64,000 bases of DNA, taken from contig JABZFM010000033.1 in the NCBI GenBank assembly GCA_014237465.1, forward strand, positions 98,049 through 162,048. The letters run 5' to 3'. The position numbers were made by a program, and so were the translations under genes. The notes below the pieces were generated by a model. It ran no database searches and was not told the origin of the DNA. It saw only the letters and a list, made by a program, of their open reading frames with translations. Positions 8,270 through 16,516 of this stretch are shown here, one piece after another. This DNA is from Desulfobacteraceae bacterium (GTDB lineage: Bacteria > Desulfobacterota > Desulfobacteria > Desulfobacterales > Desulfosalsimonadaceae). Every line of letters begins with the position of its first letter. Within the stretch, counting starts at the first letter, position 1.

Positions 8270-9107
8270 ACCAGCCTTTGCCGGTTTTCCGGCCCAGGTG
8301 CCCGGCTTTTACTTTTCGTCTCAGCAGAAGCGGGGGATACCACCGGGAATCCCCGGTCTCATGATACATGGACATCAATGCACCATAGGTAACATCCAGT
8401 CCCACCATATCGCCGGTTTCAAAAATTCCCATTTTTCGGCCCGACGCCAGCTTCAGGCCCTTATCAATATCTTCTATCGTGGCAACGCCTTCTTCAACCA
8501 GGCGCATGGCCTCCATGGAAGCGGGCAGGTTGATCCGGTTAATCACAAAGCCGGCTACGTCCCGATTCACCATAATCGGGGTTTTGCCGATTTGTTCCAC
8601 AAAGGTTTTGCCTGCTTCGGCTGTCTCATCTGTCGTCAACGATCCTTTGATCACTTCAACCGCCATCATCATAGGGACCGGGCTGAAAAAGTGAATCCCG
8701 AGAACGCGATCGGGCCGACCGGTTACGGCTGCCAGTTCAGTAATCGGTATGGAGGACGTATTGCTGGCAATCAGCGTTTTTTCAGGGCAAAGGGCATCCA
8801 AGGATTTAAACATGTCATGCTTGATGTCGATATTTTCGAAAATCGCTTCAATGGCCAGGTCAACATCCGCAACCCCTTCAATTGTATCTGATGTTGTGAT
8901 CCGTTTAAGAATCGTGTCTTTATTTTCGCTTAATTTGCCTTTTTCAACAAATTTGTCCACCGACCAGGCGATATTGTTTTTGGCTTTTTCAAGCGCGTCT
9001 TTTGACATATCATGCAGAACAACACGAATACCTGACTGGGCACAGACCTGGGCAATACCGCTGCCCATCAGGCCGGACCCGATGACTAAAACTGATTTGA
9101 TTGACAT
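8250..9107 (-). CDS. 3-hydroxyacyl-CoA dehydrogenase
   Basis: A 285-aa NAD-dependent enzyme of the short HbdA/PaaH type. Seen: Rossmann motif VIGSGLMGSGIAQV, ASNTSSIPI, catalytic His in GIHFFSPVPMM, and the C-terminal GRKTGKGWYDY signature. The start is the ATG at 9107 with TAAGGAGG upstream; the TAA is the stop codon of the BadI-like gene, so the two are coupled. A 19-residue longer reading is not supported. It probably oxidises 3-hydroxypimeloyl-CoA. The enoyl-CoA hydratase partner is absent from this operon. Confidence 0.92.
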   Translation of the reverse strand: MSIKSVLVIGSGLMGSGIAQVCAQSGIRVVLHDMSKDALEKAKNNIAWSVDKFVEKGKLSENKDTILKRITTSDTIEGVADVDLAIEAIFENIDIKHDMFKSLDALCPEKTLIASNTSSIPITELAAVTGRPDRVLGIHFFSPVPMMMAVEVIKGSLTTDETAEAGKTFVEQIGKTPIMVNRDVAGFVINRINLPASMEAMRLVEEGVATIEDIDKGLKLASGRKMGIFETGDMVGLDVTYGALMSMYHETGDSRWYPPLLLRRKVKAGHLGRKTGKGWYDYGTL

Positions 9108-9117
9108 GATATCCTCC

Positions 9118-9909
9118 TTACCTATACTTGGAAAATTCCGGCTTCCTCTTTTCCATGAAAGCATTCTTGCCTTCTAATGATTCTTCCGAATCGTAAAACA
9201 TGCTCAAGCCCCCAACACCCAGATTGGTGACGCCGACCACCCCGTCGGTTTCCGCATGAAAGGCATATTTGAGCATTTTCAGAGCGGTGGGGCTTTTTTC
9301 CAGCAGGTCGGCGCACCATTGATTCACTTCTTCATCGAGTTTTTCATGGGGAACCACGGCATTAACAAGACCCATTTCAAGGGCCTGGGCCGCGGTATAC
9401 TGCCGGCATAGAAACCAGATTTCCTTGGCTTTTTTTAACCCAACAGCGCGGACCAGGTCACCGGTGCCGTAGCCCGGGTCAAAACTGCCGACTCTGGGTC
9501 CGGCCTGGCCGAATTTGGCTTTATCCGATGCGATGGAAAAATCACACACCACATGAAAGACATGCCCGCCGCCAATGGCATACCCGTTTACCCGGGCAAT
9601 CACCGGTTTGGGGATGGTCCGTATCAGACTGCTGACCTGCTGCCACCCGACTTCAAGGGGCAGGGCGGCCACTGTTCCGGAATACCCACCGGCTTTCCGG
9701 ATGGACTGGTCGCCGCCGGTGCAGAATGCCTTATCGCCGGCCCCGGTCAGGACAACCACGCCTACAGATTTATCCACCCATGCATCGGTCAGGGCCTGGG
9801 TGAGTTCATAAATGGTGGTGGTGGTGCAGGCATTGAATTTCTCCGGCCGGTTGATGGTGATGCGCGCCACCCCGTCTTTTTTTTCATGTAGAATTTCGGT
9901 AAATTCCAT
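9118..9909 (-). CDS. badI: 2-ketocyclohexanecarboxyl-CoA hydrolase-like (ring-opening) crotonase
   Basis: A 263-aa crotonase-fold protein of the MenB/BadI branch rather than a plain enoyl-CoA hydratase. Seen: AFCTGGDQS, YAIGGGH, a GSFDPGYGT segment typical of MenB and BadI, and the tail EGKNAFMEKRKPEFSKYR. From memory Rhodopseudomonas BadI has the same segments. BadI hydrolyses the beta-keto ring of 2-ketocyclohexanecarboxyl-CoA to give pimeloyl-CoA. Naphthoyl-pathway ring hydrolases are related, so a bicyclic substrate cannot be excluded. MenB itself is unlikely because no other menaquinone genes are nearby. Confidence 0.85.
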   Translation of the reverse strand: MEFTEILHEKKDGVARITINRPEKFNACTTTTIYELTQALTDAWVDKSVGVVVLTGAGDKAFCTGGDQSIRKAGGYSGTVAALPLEVGWQQVSSLIRTIPKPVIARVNGYAIGGGHVFHVVCDFSIASDKAKFGQAGPRVGSFDPGYGTGDLVRAVGLKKAKEIWFLCRQYTAAQALEMGLVNAVVPHEKLDEEVNQWCADLLEKSPTALKMLKYAFHAETDGVVGVTNLGVGGLSMFYDSEESLEGKNAFMEKRKPEFSKYR

Positions 9910-9957
9910 CTTTCTCTCCTTCCTTATATTAGAAAAAAGTCTTTTTCGAAACCATCA

Positions 9958-11100
9958 TCATATTTTAAGGTGCCTTGCAATCACTTCTTTCAGTACCTCA
10001 TTGGCCCCGCCGTAAATCCGTTGCACACGGGCGTCAACAAACAAACGGGAAATCAGATATTCTCTCATGTAACCGTAACCGCCAAACATTTGGAGGCATT
10101 TATCCGCCGCTTCAAATTGGAGCTCTGTTAACCAGTATTTGGCCATGCTGACTTCCCTGACCACATTTTCTCCGGCCATATGCCTGGGAATCAGATCATC
10201 TAAAAATGACCGGGCCAGCTGAACCTTGGTGGCAACTTCGGCCAGGGTAAAGCGTGTATTTTGAAATTTTCCTAACGTTTTTCCAAACAGTTTTCTGCCT
10301 TTGACGTAATCAATGGTAATATCCAGGGCACCTTCGGCAGCCGCATACGCGCCGATGGCAAGCACCAGTCGCTCCTGCTGAAGGTTGTGCATCAGGTATT
10401 TGAATCCTTCGCCTTCTGCGCCCAGCAAATTTTCGACCGGCACCCGGCAGTCATCAAAAAAAAGTTCCGATGTATCCTGGGCGCGCATTCCGATTTTTTT
10501 GAGGTTAGTTCCTTTTCGGTATCCTTTTCGGTCCGATTCGATTACCAGGAGGCTCACCCCGGCATGGGGTCTTGCGGCATCATCGGTCCGGACAGCCACA
10601 ACACACAAGTCAGCCAGTTGTCCGTTGCTGATGAAAATTTTGGATCCGTTGACAATATAGTGGTCACCGTCTCTAACCGCCGTCGTGGAAAGGCTTGCCA
10701 GGTCAGACCCGGCATCCGGCTCGGTCATGGCGACTGCCAGAATGGTTTCACCGGAAATGCACCCGGGGATCCATTTTTTTTTCTGCGTTTCACCGGCATA
10801 AAGTTCAATATACGGAAATACAATATCATTGTGCAGCGGCCAGAACAGGCTGCTTAACCCATGATAATACATTTCTTCCGTAATGATCACCGAATAAAGG
10901 AAATCCGCGCCGGCCCCGCCGTATTTTTCAGCTGCCGTGGGGCATAAAAAATCATTTTTCCCGGCTTCCAGCCACACGCCCCTGGGGGTAACGCCGGCAT
11001 CTTCCCACTCATCATAGAATGGAATAATTTTGTCTTTTAAATATGACCTGAATGATTTTCTGAAGATATCGTGCTCTTTTTTAAAAATCCGACGTTTCAT
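9958..11100 (-). CDS. acyl-CoA dehydrogenase, candidate cyclohexanecarboxyl-CoA dehydrogenase
   Basis: A 380-aa acyl-CoA dehydrogenase. Seen: AMTEPDAGSDLASL, GSKIFISNGQLADL, and IYGGANEVLKEVIAR carrying the catalytic Glu368 in the position used by short- and medium-chain enzymes. It is the first gene of the operon, with GGAGGG before the ATG. The sequence itself is typical of the long-chain-like group (MKRRIFKKEH start), so the AliB-like role, making cyclohex-1-enecarboxyl-CoA, is inferred only from the BadH and BadI neighbours. Confidence 0.85.
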   Translation of the reverse strand: MKRRIFKKEHDIFRKSFRSYLKDKIIPFYDEWEDAGVTPRGVWLEAGKNDFLCPTAAEKYGGAGADFLYSVIITEEMYYHGLSSLFWPLHNDIVFPYIELYAGETQKKKWIPGCISGETILAVAMTEPDAGSDLASLSTTAVRDGDHYIVNGSKIFISNGQLADLCVVAVRTDDAARPHAGVSLLVIESDRKGYRKGTNLKKIGMRAQDTSELFFDDCRVPVENLLGAEGEGFKYLMHNLQQERLVLAIGAYAAAEGALDITIDYVKGRKLFGKTLGKFQNTRFTLAEVATKVQLARSFLDDLIPRHMAGENVVREVSMAKYWLTELQFEAADKCLQMFGGYGYMREYLISRLFVDARVQRIYGGANEVLKEVIARHLKI

Positions 11101-11168
11101 GAACCCTCCTGATAATTACCAAATATTTTTATGTAATAAATTTTTGCGATTCCTTGATTTTAAACACA

Positions 11169-11305
11169 CAGGTGAATAGGCTGAAGGTATAAGGTAGAAG
11201 AACAGCGGCATAAGCATTTTTATTTTTTCGAAAAGAAAATATGTGCTCATTTGTTCCAATCTGCTTTTTTGTCCTTCAGTCTTACACCTTCAACCTAAAC
11301 ACCTT
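11169..11305. repeat. inverted repeat of the GGTAGAAGGT type, copy 2
   Basis: AGGTGAATAGGCTGAAGGT at the left matches the reverse complement of the right end of the copy at 5092-5195, and GTATAAGGTAGAAGA follows in both. The right end CACCTTCAACC pairs with the left end. It fills the gap between the TetR gene and the first structural gene, so any operon promoter must lie in or near it. Confidence 0.6.
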
Positions 11306-11912
11306 CTTCGTTTATCAGCCTTTCATTCACAAATGTTTCCAGTTCCGTGCGGTGGTCTTTTAAAATCTGCTGGTAAATTTTTTCATCAAAAAACTGTTTG
11401 ACCGTGGGCAGGGATATGATCAGGTACCGATGAGCCCCGAGCAGCTGGAGAATGAAGATTTCCGGGTTGATCGGTTTGAATAACCCCTTGGTTTGTCCGG
11501 ATTTTATTATGCCTGTCAGTTCCTTGAAATAGTCCACAAAAAACCATTTTTTTGCTTTTTCAGCCCGCTTCGGGTTATCTATCAGTTCACGTAAAATAAT
11601 GTTTTCCCGGTTGGGTTTTTTTTCTGAATTATTGCAGAGTAACTGCACAAACTGAAAAATTTGTTCTTTTTCGTCCGTAAACTGTTTCCGGATATATTTG
11701 ACCTCCAGCGTCATTTCACCTGCCAGTTTTTTCAGCACCGCGCCGTATAGCTTTTCTTTTGAGGGGTAATGGTGAAGCAGGGAAGATTTGGCAATGGCGA
11801 TGCCGTCCGCAAGGTCCCGGATGCTGGTGCCGTAAAAGCCTTTTTCAGCAAAAAAGGATTCTGCAATATCGATTAATTTTTCAGCGGTTGCTGTTGTTTT
11901 TTGAGATTTCAT
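11295..11912 (-). CDS. TetR-family transcriptional regulator
   Basis: I place the start at the ATG at 11912 (MKSQKTTATAEKL), giving 205 aa. The longer reading from 12002 would translate through the palindromic operator at 11977-11994. The N-terminal TetR helix-turn-helix is clear: LIDIAESFFAEKGFYGTSIRDLADGIAIAKSSLLHHYPSKEKLY. The C-terminal ligand domain resembles regulators with a CoA-thioester ligand (ILRELIDNPKRAEKA), but that is a general likeness. It is co-oriented with and upstream of the operon and probably controls it and itself. Confidence 0.9.
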   Translation of the reverse strand: MKSQKTTATAEKLIDIAESFFAEKGFYGTSIRDLADGIAIAKSSLLHHYPSKEKLYGAVLKKLAGEMTLEVKYIRKQFTDEKEQIFQFVQLLCNNSEKKPNRENIILRELIDNPKRAEKAKKWFFVDYFKELTGIIKSGQTKGLFKPINPEIFILQLLGAHRYLIISLPTVKQFFDEKIYQQILKDHRTELETFVNERLINEEGV

Positions 11913-11976
11913 CTTGTCTTTCGTGATTAAATATTTCAGCTCACATAAAAAAAGGAATGAGGAGCTGGAAAACACT

Positions 11977-11994
11977 CTACCGACCGATCGGTAG
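11977..11994. promoter_or_regulatory. TetR-type operator palindrome
   Basis: CTACCGACCGATCGGTAG: arms CTACCGA and TCGGTAG around a 4-base centre. This is the ACCGACC/GGTCGGT class of half-site seen for many TetR regulators of acyl-CoA catabolism. It lies 65 bases upstream of the chosen TetR start, as expected for autoregulation. Confidence 0.75.
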
Positions 11995-12112
11995 ACAGTC
12001 AAGTAATTTTTTGGAAAACTGCCGTTGATCAGTGTATGAGAATGATCATTTTTGACATCTGCGGGTATTTGAATTATAAGCTTAATTTTTCCGATATTAT
12101 CGACAATTTTAA

Positions 12113-13252
12113 ATGAGGAATAGGATGGGGTTATTAAACAGGGATATTGAACTCCGGCTGGATTTAACAGACCGTTGCAATCTTAAATGTATCATGTGTT
12201 TTAAAGGATATGAAACCGGCCGGGAGCATTCGCGAAATTCCGATATGACCGCAGATTTTTTCAAAAAGATAACAGGAGAAATACTGCCCCGGGTCAATGT
12301 TCTTCATTTGTCCGCCGGATATGAACCGTTGCTGAATAAAGAGTTGCCCGCCATCTTATCCGTGATTAAAGAAAAAAATGTTCCCCAGGTTGTCATGACA
12401 AGCAATTTAATGGCGCTAACGGACCATATGGCTGATTTATTAACCGATGGATATATTCATGAACTGCATGTGTCCATGGATGCGGCAGACAAAAACATGT
12501 ATGAAATGATTCGTCAGAAAGGTGATTTTGACCGGGTGGTATCCAACCTGAAAAAAATTAATCATTTAAAAATATTAAAAAAATCGAAATATCCGAAAAT
12601 CGTATTTAATTACGTGTTAATGAAAATAAATTTCAATTATTTGAAGGATTTTGTCGATTTTTCGGCCAGCCATGGGATAAATGAAATCAACTGTGCCGAG
12701 TTTCGGGTGCCCTATAACTATCAAAAATCGCTTCTCCCTTTTGGCAGCCGGGGGCTGCCCGCTGATTTTGACCTGGCGGATCAGCATATTGATTATAGCT
12801 CACCGGATACCAAAAAAGCGTTAATTCAACTGGTAAAGTATGCGTCTCATAAGGGGATTTTTTTAAATGTGCCGTACAAGTTTGATTTAAACGGCTCCGG
12901 AAAATTGATGAGAAGAAAACATCAGGTCATGCATCTGTGGAAAAAAAGCAGCCTGATGACATTTCGGGCAAAGATGGCGTTTGGTCTGGCCTATCTGAAA
13001 AAATATCCGACATACAGAAAGGTTATGTGCTCATTTCCCTGGCGGCAGATTATTTTAACCGCCACCGGGGAAGTGCTGCCGTGCTGCACCTGGTCGGGAT
13101 CGCCATCCATGGGAAATATTCATCAGGAACCCCTTTCCCGGATCTGGAACAATGAAAAATACTTAAATGTCAGAGCCGGGATCCGGCATGGAAATTATCC
13201 GGATGCCTGTAAACAATGCATTGTGGCAATGAAGAAGCGGCATGGAATATGA
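12113..13252 (+). CDS. radical SAM protein with SPASM-like C-terminus
   Basis: A 379-aa radical SAM enzyme. Seen: the 4Fe-4S motif CNLKCIMC near residue 20, LHLSAGYEPLLNKEL (the GGE-like position), and a C-terminal cysteine-rich part, VMCSFPWRQ, VLPCCTWSG and CKQCIVA, that resembles a SPASM or twitch domain binding a further cluster. It could modify a peptide or act in cofactor or glycan maturation; no precursor peptide is visible beside it. The second ATG at 12125 has GAGGAATAGG in front and may be the true start. It is divergent from the TetR gene, and the sulfotransferase follows 98 bp later, perhaps cotranscribed. Confidence 0.85.
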   Translation: MRNRMGLLNRDIELRLDLTDRCNLKCIMCFKGYETGREHSRNSDMTADFFKKITGEILPRVNVLHLSAGYEPLLNKELPAILSVIKEKNVPQVVMTSNLMALTDHMADLLTDGYIHELHVSMDAADKNMYEMIRQKGDFDRVVSNLKKINHLKILKKSKYPKIVFNYVLMKINFNYLKDFVDFSASHGINEINCAEFRVPYNYQKSLLPFGSRGLPADFDLADQHIDYSSPDTKKALIQLVKYASHKGIFLNVPYKFDLNGSGKLMRRKHQVMHLWKKSSLMTFRAKMAFGLAYLKKYPTYRKVMCSFPWRQIILTATGEVLPCCTWSGSPSMGNIHQEPLSRIWNNEKYLNVRAGIRHGNYPDACKQCIVAMKKRHGI

Positions 13253-13350
13253 CTATCCCCCATTTCTCATGATAAACGGTTGTTTGATTGCAAAATGAGT
13301 TGAAATCGGTTAGTTTAATTTCAATTTACCTATGCAGAAAGGATCGATGA

Positions 13351-14466
13351 ATGCGGCTTTATAAGCAAGGACTGGCGGCCAGTTGGGAGTTATTCGGATT
13401 CAGCAGGAATTTTGTGTTTTTTGTATTCGTGATTCTGTTTTTTATGACGCATTCTTTTTTTACCGTCACAACGCTTTTTTTCGATTATATCTTTTTCCCG
13501 AAATTCCGTAAAGTGAAAGTCAAACAGCCGGTATTTATTATCGGCCACCCCCGAAGCGGCACCACTTTTATCCATCACCTGTTTACCCAGACAGATGAAA
13601 TGGCCGCCTTTACCACCTGGCAGCTGCTTTTTCCGGCATTAACCGCCCGGGTGATTATAAAACCGATTGTCCGGTTTCTGACGCGTAAAAATCCGGTGGT
13701 GCTAATTCCCGAAGAAGCCGGTCACCAGATTGCGTTAGATACGGTGGAAGAAGATGAGATGTTGTTTTTGCATACCCATGATACCCAGTTTGTGATCATC
13801 GGAACACCGCTGGGATTTGTTGAAAAAGATTACCGGGAAATCCGGTTTCATGACCTTCAGCCAAGGAAAAAAAGAATAAAGTCGGCGCGGTTTTTAAAAT
13901 CCATTTTTCAGCGTCATATTTATTATTCCGGCAAAACCCAGATCTTTGCCCAGACTCATTTTTCCACTCACCGGATCAAGACGCTTCTCGAAGTTTTTCC
14001 GGACGCAAAGTTTATCTATATGCATCGCATGCCCGAAGAAACCCTGCCGTCTTATTTGTCATTGAATTACAATATACTCGATATCCTGTGGGGCATGCAC
14101 CGATTTTCCGAAGCCCAGAAACAGACCTTTTTTGAACAACGTTACAAGGCAAGCCTGGAACTGTACCGGTATTTTTATGAGCTGTGGCATAACAATGAAA
14201 TTGATAAGGAAAAAGTGCTGATCGTTGATTACAAAAAGCTGCGCAAAGAGCTGATGCCCATGTTTGAGCAGATTGTTGAGTTTACGGGAATTAAGCCGAG
14301 TAAGGAATTACGGAGTGCGGTTGCGCGCCAGGAGCAAAAGCAGAAGTCGTATCAGCGGAAACACCAGGTGAAAACGTTATCGGATTTCGGCATCAACAGC
14401 GACCGCGTCAGAAAAGACTTTGCGTTTTTATATGCAGACGATCCCTTTGGGCAACAAAAGAACTAA
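13351..14466 (+). CDS. membrane-anchored PAPS-dependent sulfotransferase
   Basis: A 371-aa protein. The N-terminal hydrophobic region (about residues 20-52, FVFFVFVILFFMTHSFF) would anchor it in the membrane. The PAPS 5'-phosphosulfate loop is explicit, FIIGHPRSGTTFIHHLF, and the 3'-phosphate region is probably FIYMHRMPEETLPSYLS. This is the Sulfotransfer_3 type that sulfates lipids or glycans. The acceptor is unknown. AAAGGA precedes the ATG. It follows the radical SAM gene in the same direction. Confidence 0.88.
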   Translation: MRLYKQGLAASWELFGFSRNFVFFVFVILFFMTHSFFTVTTLFFDYIFFPKFRKVKVKQPVFIIGHPRSGTTFIHHLFTQTDEMAAFTTWQLLFPALTARVIIKPIVRFLTRKNPVVLIPEEAGHQIALDTVEEDEMLFLHTHDTQFVIIGTPLGFVEKDYREIRFHDLQPRKKRIKSARFLKSIFQRHIYYSGKTQIFAQTHFSTHRIKTLLEVFPDAKFIYMHRMPEETLPSYLSLNYNILDILWGMHRFSEAQKQTFFEQRYKASLELYRYFYELWHNNEIDKEKVLIVDYKKLRKELMPMFEQIVEFTGIKPSKELRSAVARQEQKQKSYQRKHQVKTLSDFGINSDRVRKDFAFLYADDPFGQQKN

Positions 14467-14467
14467 G

Positions 14468-14622
14468 GAACGTGAATTCAATAACTTGAACGAATTTACT
14501 TGTCTTTGGGTCCATCTTCCGCGTTGCGTCATCGGCTGAATATCCCAATATGCATCTGATGACGCGCCTTGAATATGAACCCAAATCCTTCGCAATTTCT
14601 GCTCAATTTATTGAATTCCCAT
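14468..14622. repeat. structured intergenic element, copy 7
   Basis: Outer arms GAATTCAATAA (14474-14484) and TTATTGAATTC (14608-14618), second stem TTTGGGT/ACCCAAA, inner stem GCGTCATC/GATGACGC flanked by GCGTT and GCGCCTTG, and apical ATAT-ccca-ATAT. It is downstream of the sulfotransferase gene. Confidence 0.85.
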
Positions 14623-14673
14623 TCCTAAACGATTTTCTCACAACTTTTTTTATAGAAATCAGAAGGAAAACCC

Positions 14674-15308
14674 ATGAGCCAGATTGAAATCGTTCCGTTG
14701 AAAGCCGATTCTTTCAGGGAAGCGTCACGCCTTTTGTCAAAATCCTTTCTCGACAATCCGTCAAGCATCTGCATTCTGGATAACATGCCCGTTAAAAAAA
14801 GAAAAAAAAATTATATTTACTTCATTTTGGCCTGACCAATGCCTGTATCGCCTACGGTCTTGCAAGTGCCGTCCTTTACGATGGAGAACTTGCAGGTATT
14901 TCACTGGTATATCCACCCGGGTCTTATCCATTTTCAATCTGGGCCTGGCTTCGCAGCGGAATGGGCGGACTGGTTATCGGTCCCCGGTATACATGGCGCT
15001 ATGCGACAGTTGATTCGCATATTCGAAAAAAGCACATCACGGAAAAACACTGGTATCTGTATGTGCTTGCCGTCGCTCCTCATTTCCAGGGGAAAGGCCT
15101 GGGAAGCAGGCTGGTTCGCAGGTTGTCGGAACAGGCAGATCATGAGGCTTTGCCCTGCTATCTTGAGACGGACAAGCCGGAAAATGTCATTATTTATAAA
15201 AGTCTGGGGTATGAATTGGTCGGCGAAGACACGTTTCCCAAACTTGGCGGACTGACCATCTGGTATATGCTGCGTCCGGCAAACAGGAGATCGCAAAATA
15301 CTGCATGA
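14674..15308 (+). pseudogene. GNAT acetyltransferase, frameshifted at an A9 run
   Basis: An N-terminal part begins at ATG 14674 with AGAAGGA upstream (MSQIEIVPLKADSF) and stops at 14833-14835. The rest continues in another frame, reading HFGLTNACIAYG from 14823, then VLAVAPHFQGKGLGSRLV (the acetyl-CoA-binding motif) and ENVIIYKSLGYE, ending at 15308. One extra A in the run of nine A at 14802-14810 would join the two into an intact protein of about 211 aa. So this is a sequencing error, a recent mutation, or slippage at the A run (A-AAA-AAA is a classic slip site). Substrate unknown. Confidence 0.8.
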
Positions 15309-15313
15309 AAATT

Positions 15314-15441
15314 GATGGCGTCGTAAAAAGTCCCATCTACTGCGTTGTAGTGATTTTTCAGCCGCTCAAGATACTATATGTATGATTTCTTGTCTGAAAA
15401 ATTACTACGCCTTGTATATGGAACTTTTAACTTAGCCATCC
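15314..15441. repeat. structured intergenic element, copy 8
   Basis: Ends are GATGGCGTCGTAAAAAGT and AACTTTTAACTTAGCCATC. The inner stem is long: GTAGTGATTTTTCAG with CTGAAAAATTACTAC, between TGCGTT and GCCTTG. The apical hairpin is ATAC-tatat-GTAT. It is the inverse copy of the element at 52585-52726, nearly the same sequence. Confidence 0.9.
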
Positions 15442-15602
15442 GGGTACTTTTGACGAGAGTGTTAAAATTGATCCTCTAATCCCATGATTATAATCAAAAA
15501 AATAATTCTTCATGGGAAAGGGTTAGTACTTTACGGGTTTGTTAGATGATTATAAAAAGGCCGTTTACATAAGATAAAGCAATCCACAAAGGAGGCGTCG
15601 GG

Positions 15603-16221
15603 ATGAAAAACAAATTAAAACCATTTTCACGAAGAATTCTGTCTTTTACCATGTTGGGAGCCGTTTTAAGCTTTTTTGGGTTCACCCCTGTTTCGGCTGC
15701 AGTTATGGATGATCTGACCCAGGCCTTAAAAAGCGGAACACCCAGCCTTGAACTCAGATTAGGCTATGAATACTCAAACCTTGATGATCCGGCAGACCGT
15801 GATGCAGCCAATGCCCTAACCCTAAGAACTCGTTTAGGATGGCGATGACCGGCCGTTTGATACGCTTTTCAGTACCGCCCATAAGTTCAATGGCTGGGCG
15901 GATACATTCCTGAGCACCAACAGCGGCACTTTAAACAATGGGCTGCAGGATATATATGTTCAGGCCGGGGCCGATTTCATGGGTATGAATTTTAAGGCAG
16001 TATACCATTATTTTGATACAACTGAAGATTATAATGGTTTTGACGATGCATACGGAGATGAAATTGATTTACTGATAGTGAAAAAAATAAATGCCAATCT
16101 TAAAGTTCTTTTAAAATACGCGCATTATAATGAGAAAAATAATTCAGGCAGTTTGGCTTCAAACCTGACGGGTGGTTATGATAAAGATGTTTTCTGGACG
16201 CGTCTGATTTATTCTTTCTAA
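15603..16221 (+). pseudogene. outer-membrane porin remnant with an internal deletion
   Basis: The gene starts at ATG 15603 with AAAGGAGG upstream and encodes a signal peptide (cleavage near VSA-AV) and an N-terminal segment, SLELRLGYEYSNLDDP..LTLRTRLGWR, then a stop at 15846-15848. From 15847 another frame reads FSTAHKFNGWADTFLST, GLQDIYVQAGADFMG and a final strand, ending VFWTRLIYSF with the terminal Phe typical of beta-barrels. These are the two ends of an alginate-export-like porin of about 400 aa. Roughly half the barrel is missing and the join is out of frame, so no functional porin is expected. Confidence 0.75.
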
Positions 16222-16228
16222 ATTTAAT

Positions 16229-16270
16229 CGGCTTACGGGTTTTCTCTGACACCGCCACAGCCCGTAGCCG
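16229..16270 (+). terminator. possible terminator after the porin remnant
   Basis: CGGCTTACGGG (16229-16239) pairs with CCCGTAGCCG (16261-16270) with one bulge. The following GATTTATT is a poor T tract, so termination is uncertain. Confidence 0.45.
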
Positions 16271-16516
16271 GATTTATTAATAAAGGCCCTTCAGCAGGCC
16301 TCGGGGAATGCGGTCGCCGGGCAGGTTTAACTGCCTATGCCGGTTGGTTTCATTGATTGTCTGTGGAAAGTGTGAAGCAAAAAGTGCTTGATGCGCCCAA
16401 CTCGCTTTCGGCCCAAATTCTCCGATTGAAGAGAGACAGGTCATCAATTTCCACTCTCCAAAGTTTAAACTGTCAAGAATGAAGATCTGACCCTCTTGTC
16501 TCTTCCTTTTTATTTT

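Noticed and set aside
9118..9909. Reading the crotonase as menaquinone synthase MenB
   Set aside because: It shares MenB-branch motifs, but the neighbours are beta-oxidation and BadH genes, and the tail is BadI-like.
5245..10883. Long plus-strand ORFs opposite the catabolic operon (for example 5245-5853 and 7487-8137)
   Set aside because: Antisense shadows of well-supported enzymes; no motifs or start signals of their own.
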